NCBI RefSeq assembly: GCF_013389455.1
Contig: NZ_CP058278.1
Location: 248,001-312,000 of the forward strand
Reading direction: 5' to 3'
Source: Flavobacterium inviolabile
Lineage (GTDB): Bacteria; Bacteroidota; Bacteroidia; Flavobacteriales; Flavobacteriaceae
Length of the DNA stretch: 64,000 nucleotides
Part shown: in pieces, positions 33,610-43,252 of the stretch
Layout of the letters: the number at the start of each line of letters is the position of its first letter
Numbering within the stretch: position 1 is the first letter of the stretch
Notes under the pieces: model-generated
Told to the model about the DNA's origin: nothing
The model's database searches: none
Seen by the model: the letters and a program-made list of their open reading frames with translations, nothing else
Translations under genes and position numbers: made by a program

Positions 33610-35136
33610 ATGAACACTACAAAAACCATTCAATCTGCTTTAATTTCAGTATTTGATAAAGACGGATTAGAACCTATCGTTAGAAAATTACACGACCATA
33701 ACGTAACCATTTATTCAACGGGCGGAACCGAAGATTTTATCAAAAACCTGGGTATTCCTGTAGTTCCTGTAGAAGATGTTACTTCTTATCCTTCTATTTT
33801 AGGCGGACGTGTAAAAACGCTTCACCCAAAAATCTTTGGCGGAATTTTAAACCGTCAGGATCACGAAGGTGACGTGCAGCAGATGGAGGAATACAAAATC
33901 CCTCAAATTGATTTGGTAATTGTAGATTTATATCCTTTTGAAAAAACGGTTGCTTCCGGAGCCGGTGAAGCGGATATCATTGAAAAAATCGATATCGGCG
34001 GAATTTCCTTAATCCGTGCAGCAGCAAAAAACTTCAAGGATACTGTTATTGTTCCTTCCGTTAACGAGTATGCTTTATTTTTAGAAATGATCACTATTGG
34101 AAACGGTGCTACCACTCTTGAAAACAGACGTTTGTTAGCCACTAAAGCTTTCCATGTATCATCGCATTACGACGGAGCGATCTTTAATTATTTCAACACA
34201 GACGAAACCATCTATAAAGCAAGTATTACAGACGGTCAGGTTTTACGTTATGGCGAAAACCCGCACCAGAAAGGATATTTCTTTGGCGAATTCGATAAAA
34301 TGTTCACCAAAGTACACGGTAAAGAACTTTCTTACAACAACCTGTTGGATGTTGATGCTGCTGTAAACCTGATGAACGAGTTTAAAAATGACAATCCTAC
34401 ATTTGCCATTTTAAAACACAACAACGCTTGCGGTATTGCTACCCGAAACACGATGAAAGAAGCTTACCTGGATGCTTTAGCCGGTGATCCGACTTCTGCT
34501 TTCGGAGGTGTTTTAATCGCCAACGGAAAAATTGACGAAGCGGCTGCCGAAGAAATCAACAAGCTGTTTTGTGAAGTGGTAATTGCTCCGGCTTATGACG
34601 AAAAAGCAATTGCGATTTTAGAAGAAAAGAAGAATAGAATCATCCTGATTCAGAATGAGGTGGAATTACCTACAAAACAGGTAAGAACATGTCTTAACGG
34701 AATGTTAATTCAGGATAAAGATAACATTACAGACAATAAAGAGCACTTAAAAACCGTTACCTTTACAGCACCTACAGCGCAAGAAATTGACGATTTACTA
34801 TTTGCTTCTAAAATTTGTAAGCATACTAAATCCAACACTATTGTTTTTGCTAAAAACAAACAATTGTGTGCTTCCGGAACCGGTCAGACATCACGTGTTG
34901 ATGCGTTACGCCAGGCAGTAGAAAAAGCCAATTCATTTCATTTTGATCTAAACGGAGCGGTTATGGCAAGCGATGCTTTTTTCCCGTTCCCGGATTGTGT
35001 TGAGTTAGCAAAAAATGCTGGTATTACAGCTGTAATTCAACCTGGTGGCTCTATTAAAGACGAATTAAGCATTAACTATTGCAATGAAAATAAAGTTGCA
35101 ATGGTATTTACGGGTGTTCGTCATTTTAAACATTAA
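33610..35136 (+). CDS. purH: bifunctional AICAR transformylase / IMP cyclohydrolase
   Basis: This enzyme performs the last two steps of IMP synthesis. Its 508 residues have the N-terminal cyclohydrolase (ALISVFDKDGLEPIVRKL, IYSTGGTEDF, LGGRVKTLHPKIFGGIL) up to about residue 190. The C-terminal transformylase includes LRYGENPHQKGYFF, the Lys-His pair in ILKHNNACGIA, GDPTSAFGG and the ending PGGSIKDELSINYCNENKVAMVFTGVRHFKH. It stands alone with its own promoter; the cell-shape genes follow after 53 bases. Confidence 0.97.
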   Translation: MNTTKTIQSALISVFDKDGLEPIVRKLHDHNVTIYSTGGTEDFIKNLGIPVVPVEDVTSYPSILGGRVKTLHPKIFGGILNRQDHEGDVQQMEEYKIPQIDLVIVDLYPFEKTVASGAGEADIIEKIDIGGISLIRAAAKNFKDTVIVPSVNEYALFLEMITIGNGATTLENRRLLATKAFHVSSHYDGAIFNYFNTDETIYKASITDGQVLRYGENPHQKGYFFGEFDKMFTKVHGKELSYNNLLDVDAAVNLMNEFKNDNPTFAILKHNNACGIATRNTMKEAYLDALAGDPTSAFGGVLIANGKIDEAAAEEINKLFCEVVIAPAYDEKAIAILEEKKNRIILIQNEVELPTKQVRTCLNGMLIQDKDNITDNKEHLKTVTFTAPTAQEIDDLLFASKICKHTKSNTIVFAKNKQLCASGTGQTSRVDALRQAVEKANSFHFDLNGAVMASDAFFPFPDCVELAKNAGITAVIQPGGSIKDELSINYCNENKVAMVFTGVRHFKH

Positions 35137-35142
35137 TTTTAT

Positions 35143-35150
35143 TATTTTTG
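35143..35150 (+). promoter_or_regulatory. -7 promoter box upstream of mreB
   Basis: TATTTTTG matches TAnnTTTG, starts seven bases after the purH stop and ends 39 bases before the mreB ATG. It would drive the five-gene elongasome operon. Confidence 0.6.
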
Positions 35151-35189
35151 TAGGCTAATTATTTATAAATATATTAAACCCTTTTTTGT

Positions 35190-36218
35190 ATGGGATTTTT
35201 TGATTTCATGACTGAGGATATTGCGATTGACCTTGGTACCGCAAATACCCTTATAATCCACAATGACAAAGTTGTCGTTGATAGTCCATCTATAGTTGCT
35301 CGTGATCGTGTTTCTGGGAAAATTATTGCCGTTGGTAAAGAAGCAAACCAGATGCAGGGTAAAACTCATGAAAACATTAAAACCATACGTCCTTTAAAGG
35401 ATGGTGTAATTGCTGATTTTGATGCGTCGGAAAAAATGATCAGTTTGTTCATTAAAAGTATTCCTGCGCTTAAAAAGAGAATGTTCACACCGGCTTTGCG
35501 AATGGTGGTTTGTATCCCTTCCGGTATTACCGAAGTGGAAATGCGTGCGGTAAAAGAATCCTGCGAAAGAGTAAACGGGAAAGAAGTATATCTTATCCAT
35601 GAGCCTATGGCTGCGGCTATCGGTATTGGTGTAGACATTATGCAACCGAAAGGAAACATGATTGTAGACATCGGTGGTGGAACAACAGAAATTGCAGTTA
35701 TTGCTTTGGGCGGTATTGTATGTGACAAATCGGTTAAAATTGCCGGTGACGTTTTCACGAACGATATTGTATACTATATGAGAACCCAGCACAACCTTTT
35801 CGTTGGAGAAAGCACGGCTGAAAAAATTAAAATTGCTATCGGAGCTGCGACAGAAGATCTGGATACGCCGCCGGATGACATGTCTGTACAGGGACGTGAC
35901 CTGTTAACAGGAAAACCGAAACAGGTGGATGTATCGTATCGTGAAATCGCAAAAGCTTTGGATAAATCCATTCAGCGTATCGAGGATGCCGTTATGGAAA
36001 CCTTATCGCAGACACCTCCGGAATTAGCAGCAGATATCTACAATACCGGAATTTATCTTGCCGGTGGAGGATCGATGCTAAGAGGACTTGATAAACGAAT
36101 TTCACAAAAAACTGATTTACCGGTTTACATCGCTGAAGATCCATTGCGGGCTGTAGTTAGAGGAACCGGAATGGCATTAAAAAACATTCAGAAATTTAAA
36201 GGGATACTTATCAAATAA
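35190..36218 (+). CDS. mreB: rod shape-determining protein MreB
   Basis: This bacterial actin of 342 residues forms membrane-bound filaments that guide lateral wall synthesis. Actin-fold signatures are visible: phosphate-1 loop DLGTANTLI (residues 15-23), phosphate-2 IVDIGGGTTEIAVIALGG, adenosine motif LAGGGSMLRGLD, and the MreB-typical HEPMAAAIGIG. The N-terminal MGFFDFMTEDIA is a likely membrane-binding amphipathic start. It heads the operon mreB-mreC-mreD-mrdA-rodA. Confidence 0.97.
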   Translation: MGFFDFMTEDIAIDLGTANTLIIHNDKVVVDSPSIVARDRVSGKIIAVGKEANQMQGKTHENIKTIRPLKDGVIADFDASEKMISLFIKSIPALKKRMFTPALRMVVCIPSGITEVEMRAVKESCERVNGKEVYLIHEPMAAAIGIGVDIMQPKGNMIVDIGGGTTEIAVIALGGIVCDKSVKIAGDVFTNDIVYYMRTQHNLFVGESTAEKIKIAIGAATEDLDTPPDDMSVQGRDLLTGKPKQVDVSYREIAKALDKSIQRIEDAVMETLSQTPPELAADIYNTGIYLAGGGSMLRGLDKRISQKTDLPVYIAEDPLRAVVRGTGMALKNIQKFKGILIK

Positions 36219-36229
36219 AGAAATAATTC

Positions 36230-37057
36230 ATGCAGCAAATTTTTAACTTTATATTAAAAAACAGTAACAAGTTACTGTTTTTGCTGCTTTTGGGCATTTC
36301 TTTATCTTTAACGATACAATCGCACTCATATCACAGAAGCCGTTATATCAGTTCGGCAAATACATTTACCGGTTTTGTTTACGAAAAAATCAATAATGTA
36401 AAAGAATACCTGAATCTTCGCGAGCAAAACAACCAGTTGGCTTTCGAAAATGCAGAACTGAAAAAACTGCTTTACAACGGAGTGGATTCTTTGGGCACTA
36501 ACGTTTCGATGCCGAAACCGTCCGGCCTGGAGAATATTAAAGTATATAATGCCAAAGTAATCAACAACACTTTTAACAGTAAAGAAAACTACCTGACGTT
36601 ATTGGGCGGTGAAAAAGACGGTTTAAAAGCCGATATGGGCGTTGTGAACAGCTTAGGTGTTGTCGGGATTATCGAAAAGACATCGTCCAGTTATTCGACT
36701 GTACAAAGTGTTTTAAACGTCAAATCGCAGATCAATGCGAAAATCAAAAAGTCCAACCATTTCGGTTCCCTGATCTGGAACGGACGTAATGTTGGTTTTG
36801 CACAGTTAATCGATGTACCCCGACTGGCTTCCGTTAGAAAAGGAGACACCATCGTAACCGGTGGGCGTTCGGAAATTTTCCCGGAAAACATCCCTATCGG
36901 AACGATTGACAAAGTATATATCGATAAGGCGACCAATTATTACACCCTTAATGTTCGGTTATTCAACGACATGACAAACTTAGGTCATGTGTATGTAATT
37001 GAAAATTTGAAAAGAGCAGAAATCCAGAAACTAGAAGAAGAAACAAAAAATGAATAG
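36230..37057 (+). CDS. mreC: rod shape-determining protein MreC
   Basis: This bitopic protein of 275 residues links MreB to periplasmic wall enzymes. It has an N-terminal helix (LLFLLLLGISLSLTIQ), a coiled coil (INNVKEYLNLREQNNQLAFENAELKKLL, about residues 47-75) and two beta-barrel domains, with KDGLKADMGVVNSLGVVGIIEKTSSSYSTVQSVLN and VRKGDTIVTGGRSEIFPENIPIGTI as typical stretches. It begins 11 bases after mreB and its end overlaps mreD by eight bases. Confidence 0.95.
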   Translation: MQQIFNFILKNSNKLLFLLLLGISLSLTIQSHSYHRSRYISSANTFTGFVYEKINNVKEYLNLREQNNQLAFENAELKKLLYNGVDSLGTNVSMPKPSGLENIKVYNAKVINNTFNSKENYLTLLGGEKDGLKADMGVVNSLGVVGIIEKTSSSYSTVQSVLNVKSQINAKIKKSNHFGSLIWNGRNVGFAQLIDVPRLASVRKGDTIVTGGRSEIFPENIPIGTIDKVYIDKATNYYTLNVRLFNDMTNLGHVYVIENLKRAEIQKLEEETKNE

Positions 37058-37556
37058 CACGTTTATTACAAATAGCTTACGGTTTGTAATGCTACTTGCC
37101 ATACAGGTTGTTATTTTTAACAACATCAATTTTCTGGGTTTTATCAATCCCTATCCGTATATCCTTTTTATAATTTTATATCCGGTTAACGGAAATAAAG
37201 CAGGATTACTGATGGCCAGTTTCTTCCTGGGTCTTATCATGGATATGTTTTCCAATTCGGGAGGCGTACATGCGGCAGCCTGCGTTACACTGGCTTATTT
37301 CAGACCGGCTTTCTTCCGGTTTTCATTTGGAGTGAGTTACGAATACCAAACCGTCAAAATAACCGATAAGCTCTCCCCCGAGCGTTTCTCATTTATACTA
37401 ATAGCGGTGGTAACCCACCATTTGGTACTCTATTTATTAGAAATATTCCGTTTTAATTTTATTTGGGATATTTTATTACGAACTTTACTAAGCACAATAT
37501 TTACTTTACTACTTTGCATCATAATTATTTATTTAATTAAGCCTAGCAAACGATGA
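37050..37556 (+). CDS. mreD: MreD-like rod shape-determining membrane protein
   Basis: This 168-residue integral membrane protein has five to six hydrophobic segments and little else conserved, as usual for MreD. The short pattern NPYPYILFIILYPVNGNK and the acidic FFLGLIMDMFSNSGGVHAAA segment are like Bacteroidota MreD. Position between mreC and the PBP2 gene, with overlaps on both sides (8 and 4 bases), is the strongest evidence. It acts with MreC at the elongasome. Confidence 0.88.
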   Translation: MNSTFITNSLRFVMLLAIQVVIFNNINFLGFINPYPYILFIILYPVNGNKAGLLMASFFLGLIMDMFSNSGGVHAAACVTLAYFRPAFFRFSFGVSYEYQTVKITDKLSPERFSFILIAVVTHHLVLYLLEIFRFNFIWDILLRTLLSTIFTLLLCIIIIYLIKPSKR

Positions 37557-39415
37557 GAAAACTTTTATTACCTGGTTTGATTGTTATTTCAGCACTGCTG
37601 ATAATGGCAAGGCTTTTCTATTTGCAAATTTTAGATGATTCGTATATTCAGAAATCGGATAACAATGCGATTAAAATTAAATATGAATATCCGGAACGCG
37701 GTTATATCTACGACCGTAAAGGACAGCTTTTGGTTGCTAACCAGCCGTCTTATGACATTATGGTTACCCCAAAAGACGTTAAAAATATTGATACTCTTGA
37801 ATTCTGCAACCTGTTAAACATCACAAAAGAAGAATTCATTAAAAAAATACAGAAAGCCCGCGTGTACAGTCCAATGCTTCCTTCTGTGTTCATCGCACAG
37901 CTGAATAAGATGGAATATGCGGCTTTTCAGGAAAAAATCAGAAAGTTCTCCGGTTTTGAAATTTTAAAGCGTTCGCTAAGGGATTACCAGGTAAATGTTG
38001 GTGCCAATATTTTTGGTTACATTACTCAGGTTAACGACAACATTATCAAAAAACACCCGTACTATAAAAGCGGGGACCTGATTGGTATGCAGGGTGTCGA
38101 ACAAATGTATGAAGACATCCTGAGAGGAACCAAAGGGGTAAAATACATCCAGCGTGACCGTTTCAACAGGGATATCGGTCCTTATAAAGACGGTATCTAT
38201 GATACGATCGCCATACAGGGAGAAGACATTACACTAACCATTGATGCCGAGCTTCAGAAATACGGCGAATCCTTAATGGTTAACAAAAGAGGCGGTATCG
38301 TGGCTATCGATCCGAAAAGCGGTGAGATTCTGGCACTGGTAACCGCCCCGTCCTATGACCCGGCTATCTTAGTGGGTCGCGAGCGTTCAAAAAACTACAC
38401 CATGCTGTTTAACGATTCTATCGCAAAACCGTTATATGACAGGGGTTTACTAGCCGAGTATCCTCCCGGATCACCGTTTAAAATACTTACCGGATTGATC
38501 GGTTTACAGGAAGAAGTGATCGATGAAAACACCTCATTTGTTTGTCATCACGGGTTTTCTTATGGTAGAGGTGCTTTTATGAAATGCCACTGCCCGGGCG
38601 GAAACATCCAGCTTCACAACGGTATTTACAAATCCTGTAATGCCTATTTTGCCAATGTTTACAAAAGAACGATCGAAAAATACAGCAAACCGAGATTTGG
38701 AGTTGACGCCTGGAGCGGCCATCTGAAAAGTTTCGGATTGGGTAACTTTATGGGCTACGACTTACCTCCGGGAAGAAAAGGACATATTCCGACATCAAGG
38801 TATTATGATCGCTGGTATCCAAACGGCGGATGGAAAGGAACAACCATTATTTCCAATTCTATCGGTCAGGGTGAGGTTACCATGACACCTATTCAGTTAG
38901 CCAGCATGATGGCTACCATTGCGAATGAAGGGTATTATTACACTCCTCACGTAATTAAAAAGATTGAAAAGCATAAGATCGATAAAAAATTCACGACCAA
39001 ACACGTTACCACTATTGACAAACAATATTTCCGTCCGGTTATTGACGGTCTTTTTGACGTGTACAATATGGGAACGGCAAGAAGCCTGCGCGTAGACGGC
39101 ATTGAAATTTGCGGTAAAACCGGTACTGCCGAAAACTTTACCAAGATTAACGGAAAACGTGTTCAGCTTACTGACCACTCCGTGTTCGTTGCTTTTGCGC
39201 CCAGAAACGATCCTAAGATCGCTATTGCGGTATTGGTCGAAAACGGATATTGGGGTGCGCGTTGGGCAGGACCTATTTCCAGCTTAATGATTGAAAAATA
39301 CCTCAAAGGTACCATTACCCGAACAGATTTAGAAAAAAGAATGCTGGAAGGAAGCTTACAGCACGAATATGACAAGGTTACCAGCGGATTACCTTTTACA
39401 ATTAACAACAAATAA
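37553..39415 (+). CDS. mrdA: penicillin-binding protein 2 (elongation transpeptidase)
   Basis: This class B PBP of 620 residues cross-links peptidoglycan during elongation. It has one N-terminal helix, a PBP dimer domain (RGYIYDRKGQLLVANQPSYDI) and the transpeptidase domain with Ser307-x-x-Lys310 (YPPGSPFK), Ser361-Cys-Asn and Lys521-Thr-Gly. Between the first two motifs lies a Cys/His-rich stretch (VCHHGF..FMKCHCPGG, residues 330-350) that may bind metal, as a site near the same place does in E. coli PBP2. It overlaps mreD by four bases and rodA by one (TAATG). Confidence 0.95.
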   Translation: MRKLLLPGLIVISALLIMARLFYLQILDDSYIQKSDNNAIKIKYEYPERGYIYDRKGQLLVANQPSYDIMVTPKDVKNIDTLEFCNLLNITKEEFIKKIQKARVYSPMLPSVFIAQLNKMEYAAFQEKIRKFSGFEILKRSLRDYQVNVGANIFGYITQVNDNIIKKHPYYKSGDLIGMQGVEQMYEDILRGTKGVKYIQRDRFNRDIGPYKDGIYDTIAIQGEDITLTIDAELQKYGESLMVNKRGGIVAIDPKSGEILALVTAPSYDPAILVGRERSKNYTMLFNDSIAKPLYDRGLLAEYPPGSPFKILTGLIGLQEEVIDENTSFVCHHGFSYGRGAFMKCHCPGGNIQLHNGIYKSCNAYFANVYKRTIEKYSKPRFGVDAWSGHLKSFGLGNFMGYDLPPGRKGHIPTSRYYDRWYPNGGWKGTTIISNSIGQGEVTMTPIQLASMMATIANEGYYYTPHVIKKIEKHKIDKKFTTKHVTTIDKQYFRPVIDGLFDVYNMGTARSLRVDGIEICGKTGTAENFTKINGKRVQLTDHSVFVAFAPRNDPKIAIAVLVENGYWGARWAGPISSLMIEKYLKGTITRTDLEKRMLEGSLQHEYDKVTSGLPFTINNK

Positions 39416-40671
39416 TGAAGAACCAAAGTGTAGCGAGTAATATCGATTGGATTACAATACTTATTTATATTGTATTAGTTGCCATGGGATGGATGAATAT
39501 CTATTCTGCTTCGTTACCATTGGAACAAACGTCCATATTTGACCTGAGTCAGATTTACGGAAAACAGATGCTGTTCATTCTTCTGGCAATTCCGTTGATC
39601 TTCACAATACTATCTGTGGATGCCAAGATTTTCGAGAAATATGCCGTCGTCTTTTACGCCCTCGGTATCGTATTGTTATTAGGACTCTTCGCCTTTGGTA
39701 AAACCATTAAAGGGCAGACCAACTGGTATCAGTTTGGCGGTTTCGGTTTCCAGCCCTCGGAATTTGTGAAAACCGCAGCAGCCTTACTACTCGCCAAACT
39801 ACTGAGCGACACCCAGATAAACATCAAACAATTCAGCCATCAGGTACTTGCACTGGCCGTTTTTGGCTTTCCGGTTATCCTGATCATGCTCCAGCCCGAT
39901 GCCGGTAGTGCCATGATTTTTATCTCACTGGTATTCGTACTTTACCGAGAAGGTTTGCCAAGCTGGTATTTATGGACCGGATTTATCGCGATTATACTCT
40001 TTGTCCTTGCCTTGATTATCAAGCCTGTTTTCATTGTAATCCTGGCGCTGATGATCATGATTATACACTATATCTTTAACCGGCGAATTAACCGGAATCC
40101 GCTCGTGTACGGTATCATTTTCGTACTGATTACCGGTTTTGTATTCTCAGTGGACTATGTATATGAAAATGTACTGGAATCGCACCAGAAAGACAGGATC
40201 AATGTACTTTTGGGTAAAGATGTCAACATGCAGAAAGAAGGATACAACCTTAACCAGTCCATGATTGCGATTGGTTCCGGAAGCTGGATCGGAAAAGGCT
40301 ACCTGGAAGGAACACAGACAAAAGGCGGTTTCGTTCCCGAACAGCATACGGATTATATTTTTACCACTGTTGGTGAAGAATGGGGATTTGCCGGAGCTGC
40401 AGTTGTTATCGCGTTATTCGTGACGCTATTCCTGCGGATCATCTATTTGGCCGAACATCAGAAAACAAAGTTTAGCCGTGTCTACGGGTATTGTGTGGCC
40501 ACTTTCCTGTTTACCCACTTCTTTGTAAACATTTCGATGCTAATTAAAATGTTCCCGACCATTGGAGTACCACTGCCCTTTTTCTCGTACGGTGGTTCCA
40601 GCTTGTGGGCCTTTACGATTTTACTGTTTATCTTCCTGAAAATGGATGCGAATAAGGTAAACGAATGGTAG
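39415..40671 (+). CDS. rodA: rod shape-determining SEDS protein RodA
   Basis: This polytopic SEDS glycosyltransferase of 418 residues polymerises glycan strands with PBP2. Ten or so helices are visible. Conserved features include GRQTNWY-like KGQTNWYQFGGFGFQPSEFVKTAAALLLAK, LQPDAGSAMIF with the catalytic-region Asp, the loop GSGSWIGKGYLEGTQTKGGFVPEQHTDYIFTTVGEEWGF and PLPFFSYGGSSL. Its start codon overlaps the mrdA stop. The end abuts, with no spare base, the end of the convergent endonuclease gene, and no terminator is seen there. Confidence 0.96.
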   Translation: MKNQSVASNIDWITILIYIVLVAMGWMNIYSASLPLEQTSIFDLSQIYGKQMLFILLAIPLIFTILSVDAKIFEKYAVVFYALGIVLLLGLFAFGKTIKGQTNWYQFGGFGFQPSEFVKTAAALLLAKLLSDTQINIKQFSHQVLALAVFGFPVILIMLQPDAGSAMIFISLVFVLYREGLPSWYLWTGFIAIILFVLALIIKPVFIVILALMIMIIHYIFNRRINRNPLVYGIIFVLITGFVFSVDYVYENVLESHQKDRINVLLGKDVNMQKEGYNLNQSMIAIGSGSWIGKGYLEGTQTKGGFVPEQHTDYIFTTVGEEWGFAGAAVVIALFVTLFLRIIYLAEHQKTKFSRVYGYCVATFLFTHFFVNISMLIKMFPTIGVPLPFFSYGGSSLWAFTILLFIFLKMDANKVNEW

Positions 40672-41490
40672 TTAATTAAAACTCCATCCTTTATAATCAC
40701 TCGATTTTTCGAATTTGTTTTCTACGGCATCCGGTAATTGCGGAAAGAAGTCAATGCCGGTTAATTTTTCGATGGTATCCACATCCACAACAAATTCGTA
40801 AAGCGGTTTCTCGCTGGCTTCATGCGGCACCAGGAAACCGATCATCTTATCGCCTTTTTTAGTCATTAAAACCTTGTAGAAATAATTCGGAACCGCTACC
40901 TGCTCCTTCCCGATAGTCTTCAGGTTATCCGACAATACACCGCCGGTCACAACATAAAGTCCGTCGTATTTTGTAGCCCAGTAGCGTACTTTCTGCTCCA
41001 ACCTGTTCCAGACACCATCGTTAAAATCATGCCGCTGGGGCGAAATATTGGACGTTAAAAATGTTTCCTGATACATTTCATAATCCTTTTTCCGATCGCC
41101 CGCCGGACACAAATGTCCTTTATCATAACCGGAATTTTTATAGTTTTTCCAACTGGCAGAACCCGTTTTTACCGCATTATCTTCAATAAAAAAAGGTCGT
41201 TTGTAATCCCTGTTTGAAAAGTCGTTTTTCGTTAGCGTATAGGCTACCCACTCCGATTGCTCATAATCTTCGGCATACGAAAACGTATAACTGTTGTGGG
41301 TAATAACCACACCGGTAGTAGAGGTCGGATAATAATCGAACCCATTTTTCAGAACCGGACTTACCGGCGATACAATACTCTCTTTCGGGTGTTCATTACT
41401 GATTACCACTGTATTTTCAGTGTTTTGACGGCACGAATGCAGCAAAAAAATCAGGAGAGCCAGTTTTATCGGGATTACAATACTCTTCAT
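40672..41490 (-). CDS. DNA/RNA non-specific endonuclease lipoprotein
   Basis: This 272-residue protein is a NUC1/Serratia-type nuclease. The signature is DKGHLCPAGDRK, with His126 as the general base and a downstream metal-binding Asn in FLTSNISPQRHDFNDGVWNRLE. The N-terminus is a lipoprotein signal with Cys20 (LLHSC), so the enzyme is anchored in the envelope, perhaps facing outward, where it could break down nucleic acids for nutrition. It is followed at once by the end of rodA. Confidence 0.92.
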   Translation of the reverse strand: MKSIVIPIKLALLIFLLHSCRQNTENTVVISNEHPKESIVSPVSPVLKNGFDYYPTSTTGVVITHNSYTFSYAEDYEQSEWVAYTLTKNDFSNRDYKRPFFIEDNAVKTGSASWKNYKNSGYDKGHLCPAGDRKKDYEMYQETFLTSNISPQRHDFNDGVWNRLEQKVRYWATKYDGLYVVTGGVLSDNLKTIGKEQVAVPNYFYKVLMTKKGDKMIGFLVPHEASEKPLYEFVVDVDTIEKLTGIDFFPQLPDAVENKFEKSSDYKGWSFN

Positions 41491-41522
41491 CGCAATTAAT
41501 CAGTATATGGTATAATTTTTGT

Positions 41523-41530
41523 TACATTTG
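41523..41530 (+). promoter_or_regulatory. -7 promoter box upstream of the coiled-coil protein gene
   Basis: TACATTTG matches TAnnTTTG and ends 52 bases before the ATG at 41583. Confidence 0.45.
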
Positions 41531-41582
41531 TAAAGATAGCAAATAGTTATAACGCATTTTACAATTCAAAAAAGTATAATTT

Positions 41583-42101
41583 ATGAGAATGAAATTAATG
41601 TTGGCTGTGTTGATTATGGCAACACAATTTAGTTTTGGACAGGAAATCGCTAAAGAAACAACAACCAATGCTGAAACACATATTAAAGAAACACAGGACG
41701 AATTAAAAAGAATCAAAGAAGAAAAAGAGCGTATTGAAAAAGAAAAGCTCGACAATGAAAAAGCGCTGGCACTTAAGGAAGCCGAAAAACAGCGAAAAAT
41801 AGCCGAAAAGGAACAAAAAAGATTGGCTAAAGAATTAAAGAAAGCCGAAAAAGCACATGCCAATCTTGAAAAAGCACAAAAGAATGTGCATAAAGCAACC
41901 GACAGGGTTCAGAGCAGTCAGAAAGATTTGGACAAACAAAATGAAAAATACCGAAATCTGAAAGACCGCAACAAGCTTACTGATGAAGACGACATCAAAT
42001 GGAAAAAGAAGCTTTTAAAGCTTGCCAATAAAAATAAAGAACGAAAAATAGAATTACAGGAAGCGCAATTAGCATTAAAAAACCTGAATCCTAATTCCTA
42101 A
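41583..42101 (+). CDS. exported, highly charged coiled-coil protein of unknown function
   Basis: I do not recognise this gene by family. The 172-residue product has a signal peptide (MRMKLMLAVLIMATQFSFGQ) and then an almost unbroken Lys/Glu-rich helix from about residue 30 to 165, with heptad-like spacing (DELKRIKEEKERIEKEK, EKEQKRLAKELKKAEKAHANLEKAQ). The mature protein is very basic, lacks cysteines and ends in LKNLNPNS. Similar short exported coiled-coil proteins are common in Flavobacterium. It may sit in the periplasm; a wall- or membrane-spacing role is only a guess. It has its own promoter box and terminator. Confidence 0.8.
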   Translation: MRMKLMLAVLIMATQFSFGQEIAKETTTNAETHIKETQDELKRIKEEKERIEKEKLDNEKALALKEAEKQRKIAEKEQKRLAKELKKAEKAHANLEKAQKNVHKATDRVQSSQKDLDKQNEKYRNLKDRNKLTDEDDIKWKKKLLKLANKNKERKIELQEAQLALKNLNPNS

Positions 42102-42102
42102 T

Positions 42103-42132
42103 AAAAAAGCCATCTTCACGATGGCTTTTTTA
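42103..42132. terminator. bidirectional terminator between coiled-coil and DppC-like genes
   Basis: Stem AAAAAAGCCATC / GATGGCTTTTTT around loop TTCAC, flanked by T runs on both strands. Confidence 0.9.
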
Positions 42133-42142
42133 TTATTGCTAT

Positions 42143-43252
42143 TTATGATGCTTTTACATCCAGGGCATCCCGGAGCGCATTACCTATCATCATAAAGGCC
42201 AATACCAGCAGCAGCATCGCTACTCCCGGGATAATCGCCAGATACGGCTTTCCCAATATGATATAATTATAGTTATCCTTAATCATGGAACCCCAGCTCG
42301 GAACCGGAACCTGTGCGCCCAGTCCTAAAAAGCTCAGTCCGCTTTCCACCAATATGGCCGAAGCAAAATTAGCTGCCGAAATTACAATTACCGGCGCCAT
42401 ACTGTTGGGTAAAATATGGTTGAAAATGATACGGCTGTTTTTATAACCCAATGCCCGGGCTGCCGTTACATACTGCATTTCCCGGATACTCATAACCTGC
42501 CCTCTGACCACACGGGCCACTTCTACCCACATCGTTAATCCGACCGCTACAAATACCTGCCAGAAACCTTTTCCTAAAGCCAGTGTTATCGCAATAACCA
42601 GCAGCAAGGTAGGAATAGACCAGATCACGTTAATAAGCCACATGACAAACGCATCGACCTTACCGCCATAATAACCGGCAATGGCACCAAAGAAAATCCC
42701 CACAATCAGAGAAATCAGTACCGCGACAAAACCAATCGCAATTGAAACTCTCGAACCAATGACCAGGCGGCTCAGTAAGTCCCGCCCCTGGTTGTCCGTT
42801 CCCAAAAGAAAGGTTTTCTCCACTATGTATTTTGTCTTCAGCATTTCCGGATCCTTTTCTTTCCCGAAAGCGGAAAGCGGAATTTTATCGGTGATAACGA
42901 TATTCTTGTCTTCCGAGTATTCGTCAAAATACAGGGAATCGTTTGCTATTCTATAAGCGTTAACCGGTTTTTTGGTAAAATAATCCGGATGTCCTGTAAA
43001 GTAATCACACCAATGGCTTTCCGGCTGTGTTTCCAGCGGAATATGGAGTATGGTTACTTTAAAACCGGGTTCTTTGGAACGTATTGCCAAATCACCCCAG
43101 TTGGCATATTTGGAATTATCCGGAGCAATAAAATAGCCGGACACGGCTACAAAGATTAATATTGCAATAAACACAAAACTGAAAACGCCCCAGAAGTTTT
43201 TTCTAAACTTCCGGAGCGCTAAAGCTGTAAGAGATTGATTCGATAAACTCAT
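42143..43252 (-). CDS. DppC/OppC-type ABC transporter permease
   Basis: This 369-residue protein is the second permease of a peptide/nickel-type ABC importer. The N-terminal OppC region is followed by a long insert after the first helix (about residues 45-150), then FLLGTDNQGRDLLSRLVIGSRVSIAIG, the ABC-interaction loop VARVVRGQVMSIREMQYVTAARALGYKNSRIIFNHILPN and LVESGLSFLGLGAQVPVPSWGSMI. Usual DppC proteins have about 300 residues; the insert explains the extra length. Partner genes dppB, dppD and dppF are not in the window. Its start overlaps the Prc protease stop by one base (TAATG). Confidence 0.92.
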   Translation of the reverse strand: MSLSNQSLTALALRKFRKNFWGVFSFVFIAILIFVAVSGYFIAPDNSKYANWGDLAIRSKEPGFKVTILHIPLETQPESHWCDYFTGHPDYFTKKPVNAYRIANDSLYFDEYSEDKNIVITDKIPLSAFGKEKDPEMLKTKYIVEKTFLLGTDNQGRDLLSRLVIGSRVSIAIGFVAVLISLIVGIFFGAIAGYYGGKVDAFVMWLINVIWSIPTLLLVIAITLALGKGFWQVFVAVGLTMWVEVARVVRGQVMSIREMQYVTAARALGYKNSRIIFNHILPNSMAPVIVISAANFASAILVESGLSFLGLGAQVPVPSWGSMIKDNYNYIILGKPYLAIIPGVAMLLLVLAFMMIGNALRDALDVKAS

